Assembly (NCBI GenBank): GCA_035462025.1
Contig: DATHUR010000011.1
Span: 1-11,636, forward strand
Direction of reading: 5' to 3'
Source: Egicoccus sp035462025
GTDB lineage: Bacteria; Actinomycetota; Nitriliruptoria; Nitriliruptorales; Nitriliruptoraceae
Length of the DNA stretch: 11,636 nucleotides
Shown in pieces: positions 1 to 6,652 of this stretch; the stretch's first letter is position 1; every line of letters begins with the position of its first letter. Below the pieces are notes generated by a model. That model saw only the letters and a list, made by a program, of their open reading frames with translations. It did no database searches and had not been told where the DNA came from. A program made the translations under genes and the position numbers.

Positions 1-205
<205 letters not shown>

Positions 206-329
206 GTCGTCACCGTTCGCCTCGCCGCCTGTGGACGAGCCGCACCCTAGAGGCCGGAGTGTCGCACCGGCCGCCTACGGTCGACGGCGAATGGTCGAAC
301 CGTGGGGGCGGGAAGACCGCGAGTCCGAG

Positions 330-1103
330 ATGAGCCGACACCGCTACACCGAGCAGCAGTTCCGCGACGCCGTCGCGGACCCGAGCACCAAGACCATGGC
401 CGACCTCTGCCGCGCCCTCGGCATCGTCCCCCGCGGCGCCAACTACGAGACGGTCCGCCGGTTCGCTGCGAAGATCGGCTTGGACCTCCCCCAACGTGTT
501 GCCCGGTACCCGAACCCCTTCGCAGACTTGGACGACGTGCAGGTTCGGCGTGCCATCGCCGAGAGTGAGTCGATCGCCGGAACCCTCCGACTGCTCGGCA
601 TCCCCGAGCGAGGTGCGGCACGTCGGCTGCTCAAGCAGTTCCTCGAAGCCGACCAGACCGACGTCACCCACTGGAAAGGGCAGGCGTGGGCCAAGGGCAA
701 GACGAGGCCGCCACGCATACCGCTCGCCGCCATGCTCGTGGCAGGACGCCGTGTCAGCGGCACCGACGTGCGTCGACGACTGATCACCGAAGGGCTCAAG
801 GAGCACAGGTGCGAGCGATGCCAACGACGCGAGTGGTGCGGCGCTCCCATCCCACTGGAGCTCGACCACGTCAACGGCGACGCCTGGGACAACCGAATCG
901 AGAACCTGCGCCTGCTGTGCCCCAACTGCCACGCGCTCACCCCGACCTACCGCGGCAGGAACATCGGCCGCTACGGGAGTCCTGCGGCGGCCCCACAGGG
1001 TGGCCCAGCACACTCGTCAAACGGTCGCCGCCCCGGTCCCGGCCGTCCGGAGGCGCCCGGCCGGACTTCAACCGACAAAGATCTGCAGCTCAAGCTTCTC
1101 TAG
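330..1103 (+). CDS. HNH endonuclease with duplicated HTH-like module
   Basis: A 257-residue predicted DNase. Two helix-turn-helix-like modules come first, at about residues 7-52 (DLCRALGIVPRGANYETVRR) and 68-115 (LRLLGIPERGAARRLLKQF), and look like copies of one unit. A linker DVTHWKGQAWAKGK follows, then a zinc-type HNH domain at about 158-214: C161-x2-C164, the LELDH core (D179, H180), N189, and C197-x2-C200-H201. This matches a family common in actinobacteria and their phages (pattern ELDHxNGxxxDNRxENLRLLCPNCHAxTPTYRGRN). Homology ends near residue 214; the last 40 residues are Gly/Pro/Arg-rich and may be non-conserved. ATG at 330 is chosen because homology begins there; the frame is open upstream to position 66 but that part is not family-like. 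The gene stops 13 nt before a tRNA-Leu. No partner methylase is seen, so a free-standing mobile nuclease is likelier than restriction. Confidence 0.85.
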   Translation: MSRHRYTEQQFRDAVADPSTKTMADLCRALGIVPRGANYETVRRFAAKIGLDLPQRVARYPNPFADLDDVQVRRAIAESESIAGTLRLLGIPERGAARRLLKQFLEADQTDVTHWKGQAWAKGKTRPPRIPLAAMLVAGRRVSGTDVRRRLITEGLKEHRCERCQRREWCGAPIPLELDHVNGDAWDNRIENLRLLCPNCHALTPTYRGRNIGRYGSPAAAPQGGPAHSSNGRRPGPGRPEAPGRTSTDKDLQLKLL

Positions 1104-1116
1104 ACTGGCCACGTAC

Positions 1117-1204
1117 GCGGGCGTGGCGAAATCTCTGGTTATACGCGCGAAACTTAAAATTTCGTGGGCTCCGGCCCGTGTGGGTTCGAATCCCACCGCC
1201 CGCA
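1117..1204 (+). tRNA. trnL: tRNA-Leu, anticodon UAA (reads TTA; bldA-type)
   Basis: A complete class II tRNA folds by hand. The acceptor stem pairs GCGGGCG (1117-1123) with CGCCCGC (1197-1203), with discriminator A at 1204. The D arm is GCG/CGC with GG in its loop. The anticodon stem is CGAAA (1148-1152)/TTTCG (1160-1164) around loop CTTAAAA, giving anticodon TAA at 1155-1157. The long variable arm has a GGGC/GCCC stem, and the T arm is GTGGG-TTCGAAT-CCCAC. The long variable arm and A73 are typical of tRNA-Leu. CCA is not encoded (CTC follows). UUA is very rare in GC-rich actinobacteria, and in Streptomyces this tRNA (bldA) controls expression of TTA-containing genes. I found no in-frame TTA in the intact genes here. 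The promoter must lie within the end of the HNH gene; I see no convincing -35/-10 pair. Confidence 0.95.
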
Positions 1205-1265
1205 CTCCGATCGTCCGGGAACCAACGTCGACCCAGCGTCGTCCCACCGGTGACGAGGGGGCGAG

Positions 1266-2561
1266 ATGCGACGCATGGCCAGGGCACGAATCGTTGCGGC
1301 GACGGTGGCAGTCGGGCTGGTGCTGGCCGCCTGCGGGGCACCGACGGATGCCGACGGCGGTCAGGCTGGCGGCAGTGCCGAGCCGGCGCCGGCGGCGACC
1401 GACCTCGCTGCCCTGGACGTCGAACGTCCGGCGCCGGACTCTCCGGACGTCGAACAACTGGCCGCCGGACTCAACGACGTGGGCTACCGGCTGTTCGCCG
1501 CCGCGGCCGGCGACTCCTCGGACGACCTCGTGTTGTCGCCGCTGTCCATCGGCATCGCGTTCGGGATGGCCGACGCGGGCGCCAGCGGCGCGACGGCCGA
1601 CGCCCTGGCCGACCTGTTCGCCTACCCGGTCGAGGGCGAGGCCCGCTGGCTCGCCTTCAACGCGCTCGAACAGGACGTGACCGACGTCGGCGGACCCGTG
1701 GTGCGACTCGCCAACCGGCAGTTCCCCGACACCGGCTTCGCGACCGTCGACGGCTACGACGAACGGCTCGCGACCTACTTCGGCGCACGGGTCGAACCAC
1801 TGCCACTGAAGGCAGAATCGGAGCCTTCGCGCGTCCGCATCAACGACTGGGTGGCCGAGCAGACGGAGGACCTAATCTCCGACCTGCTGCCGGATGGCTT
1901 CCTGAACGCGCAGTCGGTCCTCGTGCTCGTGAACGCGCTCTACCTCGAAGCCGACTGGGCCAGTCCCTTCGGCAAGTACCCCACCGAGGACGCCGACTTC
2001 ACCCGCCTCGACGGCTCGACCGTCACCGTGCCGCTCATGCACGAACTCGAACTGAACGGGCCGGCAGTGGCAACCGACACCTACGCCGCCACCGAGATCC
2101 CCTACGAGGGCAACGAGCTGTCCATGCTGGTCGTCGTCCCCGCCGAAGGCAGCTACGCCGAGATAGAGGCGAGACTCGGCGACGGCCTCGTCGACGAGAT
2201 CGACGCGGCGGGCGAAGCGCAGGCGGTGGAACTGTTCCTGCCCCGGTTCGAAAGCGAAAGCAACCTCGACCTGCGGGCACTCATCGAGGGCCACCTCGGC
2301 GCCGCGGGCATCTTCGGCGTCGCGGGCTACGACGGCATCGCGCCTGGCATCACGCTCGAGAGCGCGGTCCACGCCGCCGACATCGCCGTCGACGAGCAGG
2401 GCACGGTCGCGGCCGCCGCCACCGCCCTCGGCTTCGAGGAGAGCGGACCGCCCGAGCCCGAGGTGACCGTCCGTGCCGACCGGCCGTTCCTGTACCTGAT
2501 CCGCCACCAGCCCACGGGCGTGGTGCTGTTCGTCGGACGCGTGCTCGATCCCTCGGCCTGA
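1266..2561 (+). CDS. lipoprotein serpin (serine protease inhibitor family)
   Basis: A 431-residue protein. Residues 1-23 are a lipoprotein signal peptide: Arg-rich start (MRRMARAR), hydrophobic core, and lipobox L20-A21-A22-C23, so the mature protein should be lipid-anchored on the outer face of the membrane. A linker of about 50 Ala/Gly/Asp/Pro-rich residues precedes the serpin fold. Family features include LSPLSIGIAFGMADAGASGA near the N-terminus, LVNALYLEADWASPF in the middle, the hinge VDEQGTVAAAATALGFEES, and the C-terminal ADRPFLYLIRH and TGVVLFVGRVLDP. The small-residue hinge (GTVAAAAT) is what inhibitory serpins need for loop insertion. Counting from the hinge, P1-P1' falls about at Ser-Gly after two Glu; the loop is about 3 residues longer than in alpha-1-antitrypsin, so the exact site is uncertain. 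GAGGGG (1255-1260) lies 5 nt before ATG 1266. The gene stands alone and converges with the Nudix gene. The target protease is unknown. Confidence 0.93.
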   Translation: MRRMARARIVAATVAVGLVLAACGAPTDADGGQAGGSAEPAPAATDLAALDVERPAPDSPDVEQLAAGLNDVGYRLFAAAAGDSSDDLVLSPLSIGIAFGMADAGASGATADALADLFAYPVEGEARWLAFNALEQDVTDVGGPVVRLANRQFPDTGFATVDGYDERLATYFGARVEPLPLKAESEPSRVRINDWVAEQTEDLISDLLPDGFLNAQSVLVLVNALYLEADWASPFGKYPTEDADFTRLDGSTVTVPLMHELELNGPAVATDTYAATEIPYEGNELSMLVVVPAEGSYAEIEARLGDGLVDEIDAAGEAQAVELFLPRFESESNLDLRALIEGHLGAAGIFGVAGYDGIAPGITLESAVHAADIAVDEQGTVAAAATALGFEESGPPEPEVTVRADRPFLYLIRHQPTGVVLFVGRVLDPSA

Positions 2562-2563
2562 AC

Positions 2564-2579
2564 GCTCTCCGGTCAGAGC
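2564..2579. terminator. weak hairpin between convergent stops
   Basis: GCTCT (2564-2568) and AGAGC (2575-2579) form a 5-bp stem with a 6-nt loop, spanning the 11-bp gap between the serpin and Nudix stops. There is no T-tract. It could be a minimal two-way terminator, but so short a stem can arise by chance. Confidence 0.2.
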
Positions 2580-4018
2580 TGCCCCTGGTCCGGGGTCGCC
2601 GCGTCGGTCGCGGCGTCGTCCGCCGTCAGTCGCACGAGCGGTCCGCTGCTGAACGTCGGTGGCGTTTCGACGCCGGCCGCACGCCACGCCTCGGGCGGGA
2701 TGCCGAGGTCCGCGACGTAGAGGTCACCCACGTAGGCGTGCGAGATCCGCTCCGCCAGCCCACGGGTCGGCGCGCCCAGCGCGATCGTCACGTCGGCGGT
2801 GACGGACGGACCCTGCAGGCCGACGTCGGCGGCCAGGCCCGACGGCAGATCCAGCGCGACGACCGGCACGTCGTGGCGGCGCAGCCAGGTCGCGGCGATC
2901 TCGGGCAGGTCGCGCAACGGCGGCTTCGTCCCGATGCCGAGCATCGCGTCGAGCACGACCTGGCCCGGCGGGCGGGTGTCGTCGAGGTTCGACGCGTCGA
3001 CCCGGGCGACGGGCACGCCGGCCGCCTCCAGCAGGGTGACCTGTTCGGGATACCTCGGCTCGTCGACGACGAGGACGTCCACCAGCGCGCCGGCTGCGAC
3101 CAACAGCCGGGCCGCGACCAGCCCGGCCGCACCGTTCTCGCTCGGGCCGGCCAGCACCGTGACCGTCAGGTCCGCCACGTCCCCGCCGCGTAGCCGGCGG
3201 ATCGCGTGGGTCGCTGCCCGTCCTGCCTGTTCGGCGCGGGCCAGGGGGCCGACGCCGCGCTCGTCCAGCCAGCGGCGCGTCGCCCGCACCTGCGCCTCAC
3301 TGACGTGTTCCACCTCGCCCTGCGGCAGCGCGGGCAGTTCGCCCTCGAGGCGAACGCGTCGTTCCCACGACGGCACGTGCTCCCACGGCCGGACCGCGAA
3401 CTCCTCGCCCAACTCGTGCGGCTGCAGCCCCTCTGACCACCCGGCGACGGCGGTGTCGAGCAACAGCCCCATCACGACCGCCGTGGCACCCCACAGGACG
3501 TCGGCGTCGAGTTGCCACGCCCAGGTCGACCCGTGCAGGCTCAGTGGTGCGTGCCGCCAGCGCGAACGGTCGAGCAACTGCGTCAGCGGCACCTCGAGGA
3601 CCTCGTCGACCTCCCACGGGTTCTCGGTCAGCGGGTGGGGTTGACGCCAGCGGGCCAGGACCGGCACCACCCAGAACCGCGACGGCGGAATGTAGAACTT
3701 CGGGCCGACGCCAATCATCTCGACCGTGTGGGCGCGCAGCCCGATCTCCTCGCGGGCCTCGCGCAGCGCCGCCTCCTCGACCGACTCGCCCGGGTCGAGC
3801 CGCCCTCCCGGGAACGACACCTGGCCGGGATGCGAACGCATGTCCCGACGCCGACGGGTCAGCACGACGCGCGGACCCTCCGCGGTGTCCTCGAGCAGGA
3901 CCAGGACGGCGCCGACCCGGCCCTCCGGCGGCGGCGTGCGCGCTTCGTCCGGGACCTGCGCGAGAGCGTCGCGCAAGCGGTCCCAGAACGCCTCGGTCAC
4001 CAGCCGCTCGTCCATCAT
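2573..4018 (-). CDS. Nudix CoA-pyrophosphatase domain fused to degenerate YjeF-N (NAD(P)H-hydrate epimerase-like) domain
   Basis: A 481-residue two-domain protein. The N-terminal half (about 33-225) is a Nudix hydrolase: the box G72-x5-E78-x7-REAREEIGL (86-94) is complete, and the preceding RSHPGQVSFPGG (61-72) is the extension typical of coenzyme A pyrophosphatases (NudL/UPF0035 type). It should cleave CoA or a related nucleotide diphosphate with a divalent metal. The C-terminal half (about 239-442) resembles YjeF-N, the epimerase that repairs hydrated NAD(P)H, with VSEAQVRATRRWL, DAMLGIG (357-363), DLPSGLAADVG (390-400) and YVGDLYVADLGIP. Its signature, GPGNNGGDG in active members, reads GPSENGAAG (291-299), so the conserved Asp is Ala. 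This half may be inactive or changed. No ADP-dependent dehydratase domain follows. Two ATG codons stand together at the start; no good ribosome site. Domain calls are firm, activity of the second half doubtful. Confidence 0.88.
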   Translation of the reverse strand: MMDERLVTEAFWDRLRDALAQVPDEARTPPPEGRVGAVLVLLEDTAEGPRVVLTRRRRDMRSHPGQVSFPGGRLDPGESVEEAALREAREEIGLRAHTVEMIGVGPKFYIPPSRFWVVPVLARWRQPHPLTENPWEVDEVLEVPLTQLLDRSRWRHAPLSLHGSTWAWQLDADVLWGATAVVMGLLLDTAVAGWSEGLQPHELGEEFAVRPWEHVPSWERRVRLEGELPALPQGEVEHVSEAQVRATRRWLDERGVGPLARAEQAGRAATHAIRRLRGGDVADLTVTVLAGPSENGAAGLVAARLLVAAGALVDVLVVDEPRYPEQVTLLEAAGVPVARVDASNLDDTRPPGQVVLDAMLGIGTKPPLRDLPEIAATWLRRHDVPVVALDLPSGLAADVGLQGPSVTADVTIALGAPTRGLAERISHAYVGDLYVADLGIPPEAWRAAGVETPPTFSSGPLVRLTADDAATDAATPDQGQL

Positions 4019-4032
4019 CGGCGCAGCCTACG

Positions 4033-4662
4033 GTGTCGCCCCACCACGACGACCGGACCCCGACGTTGACCACCGAGCATCACGTCGAGCGTGACCTGTG
4101 CGGCGAAGATCTGACCGACTGGGACCTCACGACGGCCGTCTTCGAGCACTGCGAACTGCGCAACGCCGACCTGTCGGGGGTCCGCACGGCCGGGGCGACG
4201 TTCCAGGGCTGCGATCTCGCCGGCGCGGACCTCAGCGCGTCGGTCCACGAGGGCACCGCGTTCGTCAACTGCCGCTTCGAGGGCGCCCGGCTGTCGACCG
4301 CCCGGTTCGTCGGCTGCAAGCTGACCGGCAGCGACCTGACCGGCGCGATCCTGATGGCGACCGAGATCGACGGCGGCGACTGGTCCTACGTCAACCTGCG
4401 TGGCACGGATCTCGGCAAGCAGCGGCTCGTCGGGGTCCGCCTCGCCCATGCCGACCTGGACGGGGCCGACCTCACCGACGCCGACCTGACGGGTGCGGAC
4501 CTGACCAGCGCCGGGATGCACCACACCACGCTGAAGGGCACGGTCCTGACCGACGCACGGCTGGACGGCGTCGCGCTCGGCGATGCCGACCTCGAGGGCG
4601 TCGTGCTCGACCTCGCCGGCGCGGTCCGCCTCGCCGAGTCCCTCGGCGCCGTGGTGAGGTGA
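4033..4662 (+). CDS. pentapeptide-repeat protein
   Basis: About 209 residues, mostly tandem A(D/N)LxX pentapeptides such as NADLS, GADLS, AHADL, GADLT, DADLT and GADLTS. Earlier FxxCxL coils resemble right-handed quadrilateral beta-helices of the McbG/MfpA/Qnr type. Some of those bind DNA gyrase by mimicking DNA and protect against quinolones or microcin B17, but most pentapeptide proteins in actinobacteria have no known role. The short C-terminal helix (AVRLAESLGAVV) is usual for the actinobacterial group. GTG 4033 and TTG 4066 are both possible starts. Neither has a Shine-Dalgarno sequence, and homology starts only after the second. The GTG lies 14 bp from the divergent Nudix start, so transcripts may be leaderless or promoters may lie inside the opposing gene. 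The repeat family is certain, the start moderate, the function unassigned. Confidence 0.82.
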   Translation: MSPHHDDRTPTLTTEHHVERDLCGEDLTDWDLTTAVFEHCELRNADLSGVRTAGATFQGCDLAGADLSASVHEGTAFVNCRFEGARLSTARFVGCKLTGSDLTGAILMATEIDGGDWSYVNLRGTDLGKQRLVGVRLAHADLDGADLTDADLTGADLTSAGMHHTTLKGTVLTDARLDGVALGDADLEGVVLDLAGAVRLAESLGAVVR

Positions 4663-4666
4663 CGGG

Positions 4667-4692
4667 CCGGCTAGGCACCACGGGCGAGCCGG
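4667..4692 (+). terminator. possible hairpin after the pentapeptide gene
   Basis: CCGGCT (4667-4672) and AGCCGG (4687-4692) form a perfect 6-bp inverted repeat with a 14-nt loop, 4 nt after the stop codon. A C-rich run follows instead of T residues, so intrinsic termination is doubtful. The rest of 4663-4819 holds no gene that I can see. Confidence 0.25.
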
Positions 4693-4819
4693 GAACCCCC
4701 TCCCCCATGTGGTCGCGCCGAGCAGATGACGCGTTTCGAGCCTGGCAACACAGCGCGCTCCATCCGTGTGGGTCGGATGACCTCAGCAGCGGCACCGCCG
4801 CATCTGGCAGCATCCGCCC

Positions 4820-5500
4820 GTGAAGCTCCTCCTACTCCATCCGCTCCCCCTCGACGGCTCGATCTTCTCTGACGACCTCCGCGGGCTCAACGACGTCTGC
4901 GCTGCCCCGACCCTTTACGAGGCGGGCGACGACATCACCGCCTGGGCTCGTGCTGCGCTCGATGCCGTTGGCGCGGATCCGGTCGTCATCGTCGGCAACT
5001 CCATCGGAGGATCGTGCGCCATCGAAGTCGCCCGCCTCGCTCCGACGAAGGTGAAGGCTCTCGTGCTCTGCGGCGTGAAGCCGGGCCACCGTCCCGAGCC
5101 AGCGTCTCGTGATGACGCCCTGCACGTCCTGTCTCACGACGGTCTTCGGGCAGCATGGCTTCGCTATTGGCGTCCGCTGTTCGGCCCAACCGCCAGCCCC
5201 GACGTCGTGGAACGCGGGTGGCTGGCGGCGTTGCAGCAGGGCCCCGAGGCAATCGCTGCTGGAGTGAGGGCGTTCCACGGCAGGCCGGACCGGGAAGCCT
5301 TTCTGGGTGCGTGGACCGGGCCGGTCTGGCTCGTCAACGGAGAACACGACATCGCTACGAAGGGAGTTCATGCCCTCGCGAAGCGTCGACCCGGCGCATC
5401 CTCCCGCACGCTGCCCGGCGTCGGACACTACGTGCCCCTCGAAGCGCCAGAGGCACTGGCAACGATCACCGCTGAGGCCCTCACCATGGCCACCCGATAA
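4820..5500 (+). CDS. alpha/beta hydrolase family protein
   Basis: A 226-residue cytoplasmic hydrolase without signal peptide. The fold is shown by the HPLPLDG strand-loop (7-13), which can form the oxyanion hole, the nucleophile elbow VGNSIGGS with Ser61 in GxSxG, the acid in NGEHD (Asp177), and the base in LPGVGHYVPLEAP (His203). The catalytic triad is complete. The short cap between residues 90 and 165 is typical of small esterase, lactonase or hydrolase members, and the substrate cannot be read from sequence. GTG at 4820 is the only start in front of the first strand. It has no Shine-Dalgarno sequence, so leaderless translation is possible. Codons such as CTA, CAT, TCT and CTT are commoner here than in the neighbouring pentapeptide and serpin genes, which suits an accessory, possibly transferred gene. 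A strong hairpin follows the stop. Confidence 0.85.
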   Translation: MKLLLLHPLPLDGSIFSDDLRGLNDVCAAPTLYEAGDDITAWARAALDAVGADPVVIVGNSIGGSCAIEVARLAPTKVKALVLCGVKPGHRPEPASRDDALHVLSHDGLRAAWLRYWRPLFGPTASPDVVERGWLAALQQGPEAIAAGVRAFHGRPDREAFLGAWTGPVWLVNGEHDIATKGVHALAKRRPGASSRTLPGVGHYVPLEAPEALATITAEALTMATR

Positions 5501-5675
5501 GCCGACGGAGTGGTCGACCGGCGACTGCCGGCACAAGGCGCAGTGCCCGGAGTCGCCGGCTCGTCGTGTTCTGCCTTGGTTGACCAGTGGCTGTCTGGCG
5601 CGAGTGCACCGACAGGACCGCGAGAAGGTCACCTGGTTCGGCGAGACGAACGGTGAAGCGATCCGTTGGGTTCAT
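5481..5675 (-). pseudogene. possible GNAT acetyltransferase N-terminal remnant
   Basis: Reading leftward from ATG at 5673-5675, the first 27 codons give MNPTDRFTVRLAEPGDLLAV then LSVHSRQ. The VRLAEPGDLLAVLSVH stretch looks like the first strand and helix of a GNAT N-acetyltransferase. After about residue 27 the similarity stops: the frame continues with low-complexity Arg/Thr-rich sequence and ends inside the hydrolase gene. There is no acetyl-CoA loop (Q/RxxGxG/A) in any minus-strand frame to the left. I read it as a stub left by deletion. The call rests on a short motif and could be chance. Confidence 0.35.
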
Positions 5676-5807
5676 GCAGTCACTCTACGGGCGTGAAGTA
5701 GTGGTGACGGTCGGATCCTCCGCCTCGCGTATGCGTCGTGCCACCGATCTCTGCCGTCGACTCTGCCGTAGTAGGTTCCGCCGGCACCGATGACCCTCGA
5801 GGACTGC
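5501..5807. other. 307-bp gap between hydrolase and methyltransferase genes
   Basis: No intact gene is visible. The gap holds a strong hairpin at 5518-5559 and, on the minus strand, the possible acetyltransferase stub. I see no convincing promoter for the methyltransferase gene, though one must lie in this gap or upstream. Confidence 0.5.
5518..5559 (+). terminator. strong hairpin 17 nt after the hydrolase stop
   Basis: CCGGCGACT (5518-5526) pairs perfectly with AGTCGCCGG (5551-5559), a 9-bp GC-rich stem. Inside it, GGCAC (5530-5534) pairs with GTGCC (5543-5547) around an 8-nt loop, separated by a 3x3 internal loop. The following sequence (CTCGTCGTGTTCTGCCTTGG) is only modestly T-rich. This is a plausible GC-type terminator or mRNA 3'-end stabiliser for the hydrolase transcript; a regulatory RNA structure is an alternative. 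Confidence 0.5.
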
Positions 5808-6611
5808 ATGCGCCTTGATCCGGACATCCAGGCCTTCTACGAGCGCGGCGCAGAGGCCGGCCGGCTGCTCGGTGGGTTCCCGTCGGGTCCACTGGAACTC
5901 GAGCGGACGAAGGAACTCATCGGCCGTCATCTACCTGACGGCAGCCTGCAGATCCTGGATGTCGGCGGAGGCCCGGGTGTCCATGCAAGATGGCTGATGG
6001 ATCGCGGTCACGAGGTCCGTTTGGTGGATCCCGTTGCACTGCATGTCGAACAAGCCACCCAGGCCGGCGTTGCTGCTGAACTGGGTGACGCACGAAGCTT
6101 GACGGCCCTGGACAGCTCAGCCGACGCCGTGCTGATGCTGGGGCCGCTCTACCACCTGCTCGAACCGTCTGACCGCGAGCTTGCGCTGGCCGAAGCACAC
6201 CGCGTGCTGCGACCTGGCGGGCTCCTGTTCGCCGCCGCGATCTCTCGCTTCGCGGCGCTACTCGACATGCTGGTCCGCACCGACGCACTCGATGAGGCGG
6301 TCATGCCGATCGTCGCTGAAGCCGTCAAGACGGGAGCCTTCCGGGGCGGGCAGCAGGTCTTCACGAACGCCTACTTCCACCTGCCCAGCGAACTCGTCCG
6401 CGAAGTTGAGGCGGCTGGGTTCGGCGACGCCGCAGTCTTCAGCATCGAGGGCCCAGGTTTCCTGGTCCAGAACTTCGAGGAGCGCTGGGCGGACCCGGCG
6501 CGTCGCGAGATCCTGCTGGCCTCCGCCCGCCTTGTGGAGACCGAACCAGAGATGCTGGCCGCGGCCAGCCACCTGCTCACCGTTGCGAGGACGCCTGAGA
6601 CCATTTTCTGA
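5808..6611 (+). CDS. class I SAM-dependent methyltransferase
   Basis: A 267-residue soluble methyltransferase that should transfer a methyl group from S-adenosylmethionine to an unknown small molecule. The Rossmann-like core shows motif I ILDVGGGPG (49-57), the acidic end of strand 2 in VRLVDP (71-76), GDA (93-95), strand 4 in DAVLMLGPLYHL (106-117), and EAHRVLRPGGLLF (129-141). The second half (FHLPSELVREVEAAGF) fits the Methyltransf_11/25-type C-terminal part. The ATG at 5808 is preferred because GAGGA (5799-5803) lies 4 nt before it. An in-frame ATG at 5790 would add six residues but has no good ribosome site. It is separated from the hydrolase by about 300 bp and followed at once by acetyltransferase remains, so it may once have had a partner enzyme. 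Nearest description: ubiE/smtA-like methyltransferase of unknown substrate. Confidence 0.87.
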   Translation: MRLDPDIQAFYERGAEAGRLLGGFPSGPLELERTKELIGRHLPDGSLQILDVGGGPGVHARWLMDRGHEVRLVDPVALHVEQATQAGVAAELGDARSLTALDSSADAVLMLGPLYHLLEPSDRELALAEAHRVLRPGGLLFAAAISRFAALLDMLVRTDALDEAVMPIVAEAVKTGAFRGGQQVFTNAYFHLPSELVREVEAAGFGDAAVFSIEGPGFLVQNFEERWADPARREILLASARLVETEPEMLAAASHLLTVARTPETIF

Positions 6612-6652
6612 GTCCGCTGGCACGCGCTTGCTGCGGGTGGTGTCGGATTCGT

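Noticed and set aside
210..1013. Long open frame on the minus strand opposite the HNH gene
   Set aside because: It mirrors the HNH codons, has no recognisable motif, and is expected from high GC.
330..1103. HNH gene as part of a restriction-modification or other defence system
   Set aside because: No methylase, ATPase or other defence partner is adjacent; its neighbours are a GGT-family gene and a tRNA.
1192..1204. tRNA 3' end as an integration (att) site
   Set aside because: I found no second copy of the tRNA tail in the window and no integrase gene.
1415..1455. Direct repeat of GGACGTCGAAC, 30 nt apart in the serpin linker
   Set aside because: It encodes two similar Asp-Val-Glu segments of a low-complexity linker and is exactly ten codons apart; it needs no special explanation.
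686..3193. Very long plus-strand frame of Arg-rich sequence through HNH, tRNA, serpin and Nudix genes
   Set aside because: It runs through a tRNA and opposite real genes, with Arg-rich composition typical of an off-frame reading.
4033..4662. Pentapeptide gene as a quinolone-resistance (qnr/mfpA) gene
   Set aside because: The repeats show the fold only; there is no specific similarity that I can see to justify a resistance call.
4762..4778. ATCCG-N7-CGGAT inverted repeat upstream of the hydrolase gene
   Set aside because: Arms are only 5 bp and no promoter frames the site; chance is likely.
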